From the NCBI GenBank assembly GCA_943360385.1, contig CALRIM020000066.1, forward strand, positions 1-15,582: a DNA stretch of 15,582 nt, given 5' to 3'. The first letter of the stretch is position 1. Each line of letters starts with the position of its first letter. The position numbers and the translations under genes are program-made. Positions 14,607-15,582 of the stretch are shown in pieces. The stretch is from CAJBVG01 sp943360385 (GTDB lineage: Bacteria; Bacteroidota; Bacteroidia; Sphingobacteriales; Sphingobacteriaceae). Under the pieces are notes generated by a model. The model was not told where the DNA came from and did no database searches. It saw nothing but the letters and a program-made list of their open reading frames with translations.

Positions 14607-14683
14607 ATTGAAGCGGAATACGCCTATCTGTGTGTGTAGTGGAATAAAGTATTGAAATTTGATTGTTTGCTAGATATATTCAC

Positions 14684-15582
14684 TTAACGTTTAATGGATA
14701 TATATTTTGCGATTTCAATATTATCCGATTTGATTTTTAAGAAATAAATTCCAACCTCTAAATCATATAAATCGATAGAAATTATTTTCGATTTTTTATC
14801 ATTCGTAATGCTCCTTAATTTTCGTCCTTGTATATCGAAAGCTTCAATGCTCGAAATAAATTCCGATGCCTCTATATTGAATTTCCCTGTACTTGGATTT
14901 GGCGCAATGATTAAATTGTTTAATCTATTATTTTCAATTCCTACACCAGTTATATTAATTGATTTTGTTTCTGAATTGATACACCCGTCTGAAGAAGTAA
15001 CAGTATAGGTAACACTATAGTTTCCATTAGCCGTATATTGATGTGTGGCAGATCTAGTATTTGCAGTTGCTCCATCTCCAAATTCCCAATGATAAAACGG
15101 ATGTCCTGTTGCAGTTCCTATGCAAGTTAATTTACCTCCAGTTTGCGTCGTGGTAAAATCTTTGGATGGTAATGGTTTCTTAGTAATTTTTATAGTGTCC
15201 ATGGAATTACAAACTCCTTGATAATTTGTTACTGTAATAATATTTTCACCCATTCCAATATTAGATGATTTAATAATAATTTCTCTTGTAAATTCTCCTG
15301 TAGACCATAAATATTCATTAGAACTTGCATTTGCATTAAGTATAACACTGTCGCCTTCGCAAATTATTACATCTGGACCAATATTAAATTTAGGCTTTAT
15401 AGTACTAACAAAAACAATTGAATCATATCGTAAGAATGCTTCTTGATATGGGAACGTAACTGAATTATTTTTAAAAATTTCGGGCATACAAGTATTTCCT
15501 ACCCATGCAATTCCTTGATTAGTTCCATCATTTAATCCGTTGCCAGATAGGTCTATTATTTTAAATTCTAAAAGTTGTGCAT
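14684..15582 (-). CDS. T9SS-exported protein with PKD domain, 5' end outside window
   Basis: The frame is open to the right edge (15582), so the N-terminus is missing. The first internal methionine, at 15487, is not a believable start: 31 in-frame codons precede it, and no signal peptide follows it. Of 298 visible residues, the first 60 are unassigned (LSGNGLNDGTNQGIAWVGN). An Ig-like segment with GPDVIICEGDSVILNA follows (about 68-132). It resembles GADTVICVGASVVLNA in the neighbouring large protein. Then come a PKD domain with YHWEFGDGA and GNYSVTYTV (about 140-212) and a type A T9SS sorting domain starting at APNPSTGKF and ending in IAKYISIKR. The shared architecture and orientation with the downstream gene suggest two related secreted proteins from one cluster. 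No enzyme domain is visible in this part. Confidence 0.8.
   Translation of the reverse strand, partial: AQLLEFKIIDLSGNGLNDGTNQGIAWVGNTCMPEIFKNNSVTFPYQEAFLRYDSIVFVSTIKPKFNIGPDVIICEGDSVILNANASSNEYLWSTGEFTREIIIKSSNIGMGENIITVTNYQGVCNSMDTIKITKKPLPSKDFTTTQTGGKLTCIGTATGHPFYHWEFGDGATANTRSATHQYTANGNYSVTYTVTSSDGCINSETKSINITGVGIENNRLNNLIIAPNPSTGKFNIEASEFISSIEAFDIQGRKLRSITNDKKSKIISIDLYDLEVGIYFLKIKSDNIEIAKYISIKR

Noticed and set aside
14684..15487. Complete 267-residue gene starting at 15487
   Set aside because: The frame continues open to the window edge, and the internal methionine has no signal peptide after it, although the protein carries a T9SS sorting domain.

Overview
The window looks like a stretch of an AT-rich Bacteroidota chromosome. 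Four things point there: two secreted proteins with type IX secretion C-terminal sorting domains, a RemB/Wzi-like outer-membrane protein, promoter boxes of the Bacteroidota TAnnTTTG type, and no obvious purine-rich ribosome binding sites. I cannot place it below phylum level from the sequence alone.

Layout. (1) 1-4101, plus strand: the end of a surface-polysaccharide operon. It holds the 3' end of an unidentified gene, a GT4-like glycosyltransferase, a WecA/TagO-type polyprenyl-phosphate sugar-phosphate transferase and a RemB/Wzi-like outer-membrane protein. The last three are joined by short overlaps. (2) 4171-6087, minus strand: dxs (isoprenoid precursor synthesis), convergent with the polysaccharide operon and divergent from scpA. 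(3) 6224-10118, plus strand: housekeeping genes scpA (chromosome segregation), a cytosine-deaminase-type amidohydrolase (possibly a futalosine-pathway deaminase), rlmN (23S rRNA/tRNA methylation) and a comF-type phosphoribosyltransferase protein. This block ends in a strong bidirectional terminator. (4) 10226-15582, minus strand: two tandem T9SS-exported surface proteins. One is complete (about 1416 aa, multidomain with two PKD domains). The other runs off the window edge (298 aa visible).

The genes are recognisable families, and I found no new enzyme system. The least ordinary material is between the genes. Six of the gaps hold degenerate arrays with a strict 8-nt or 7-nt period. Each gap has its own unit sequence, often arranged as inverted arms or nested palindromes. 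They lie at transcript ends and between divergent promoters. Several putative TAnnTTTG-type promoter boxes end only 3-5 nt before the start codon, which suggests leaderless or nearly leaderless transcripts. Both features also affect start-site annotation: the longest open frames for dxs and rlmN run backwards through repeat and promoter DNA.
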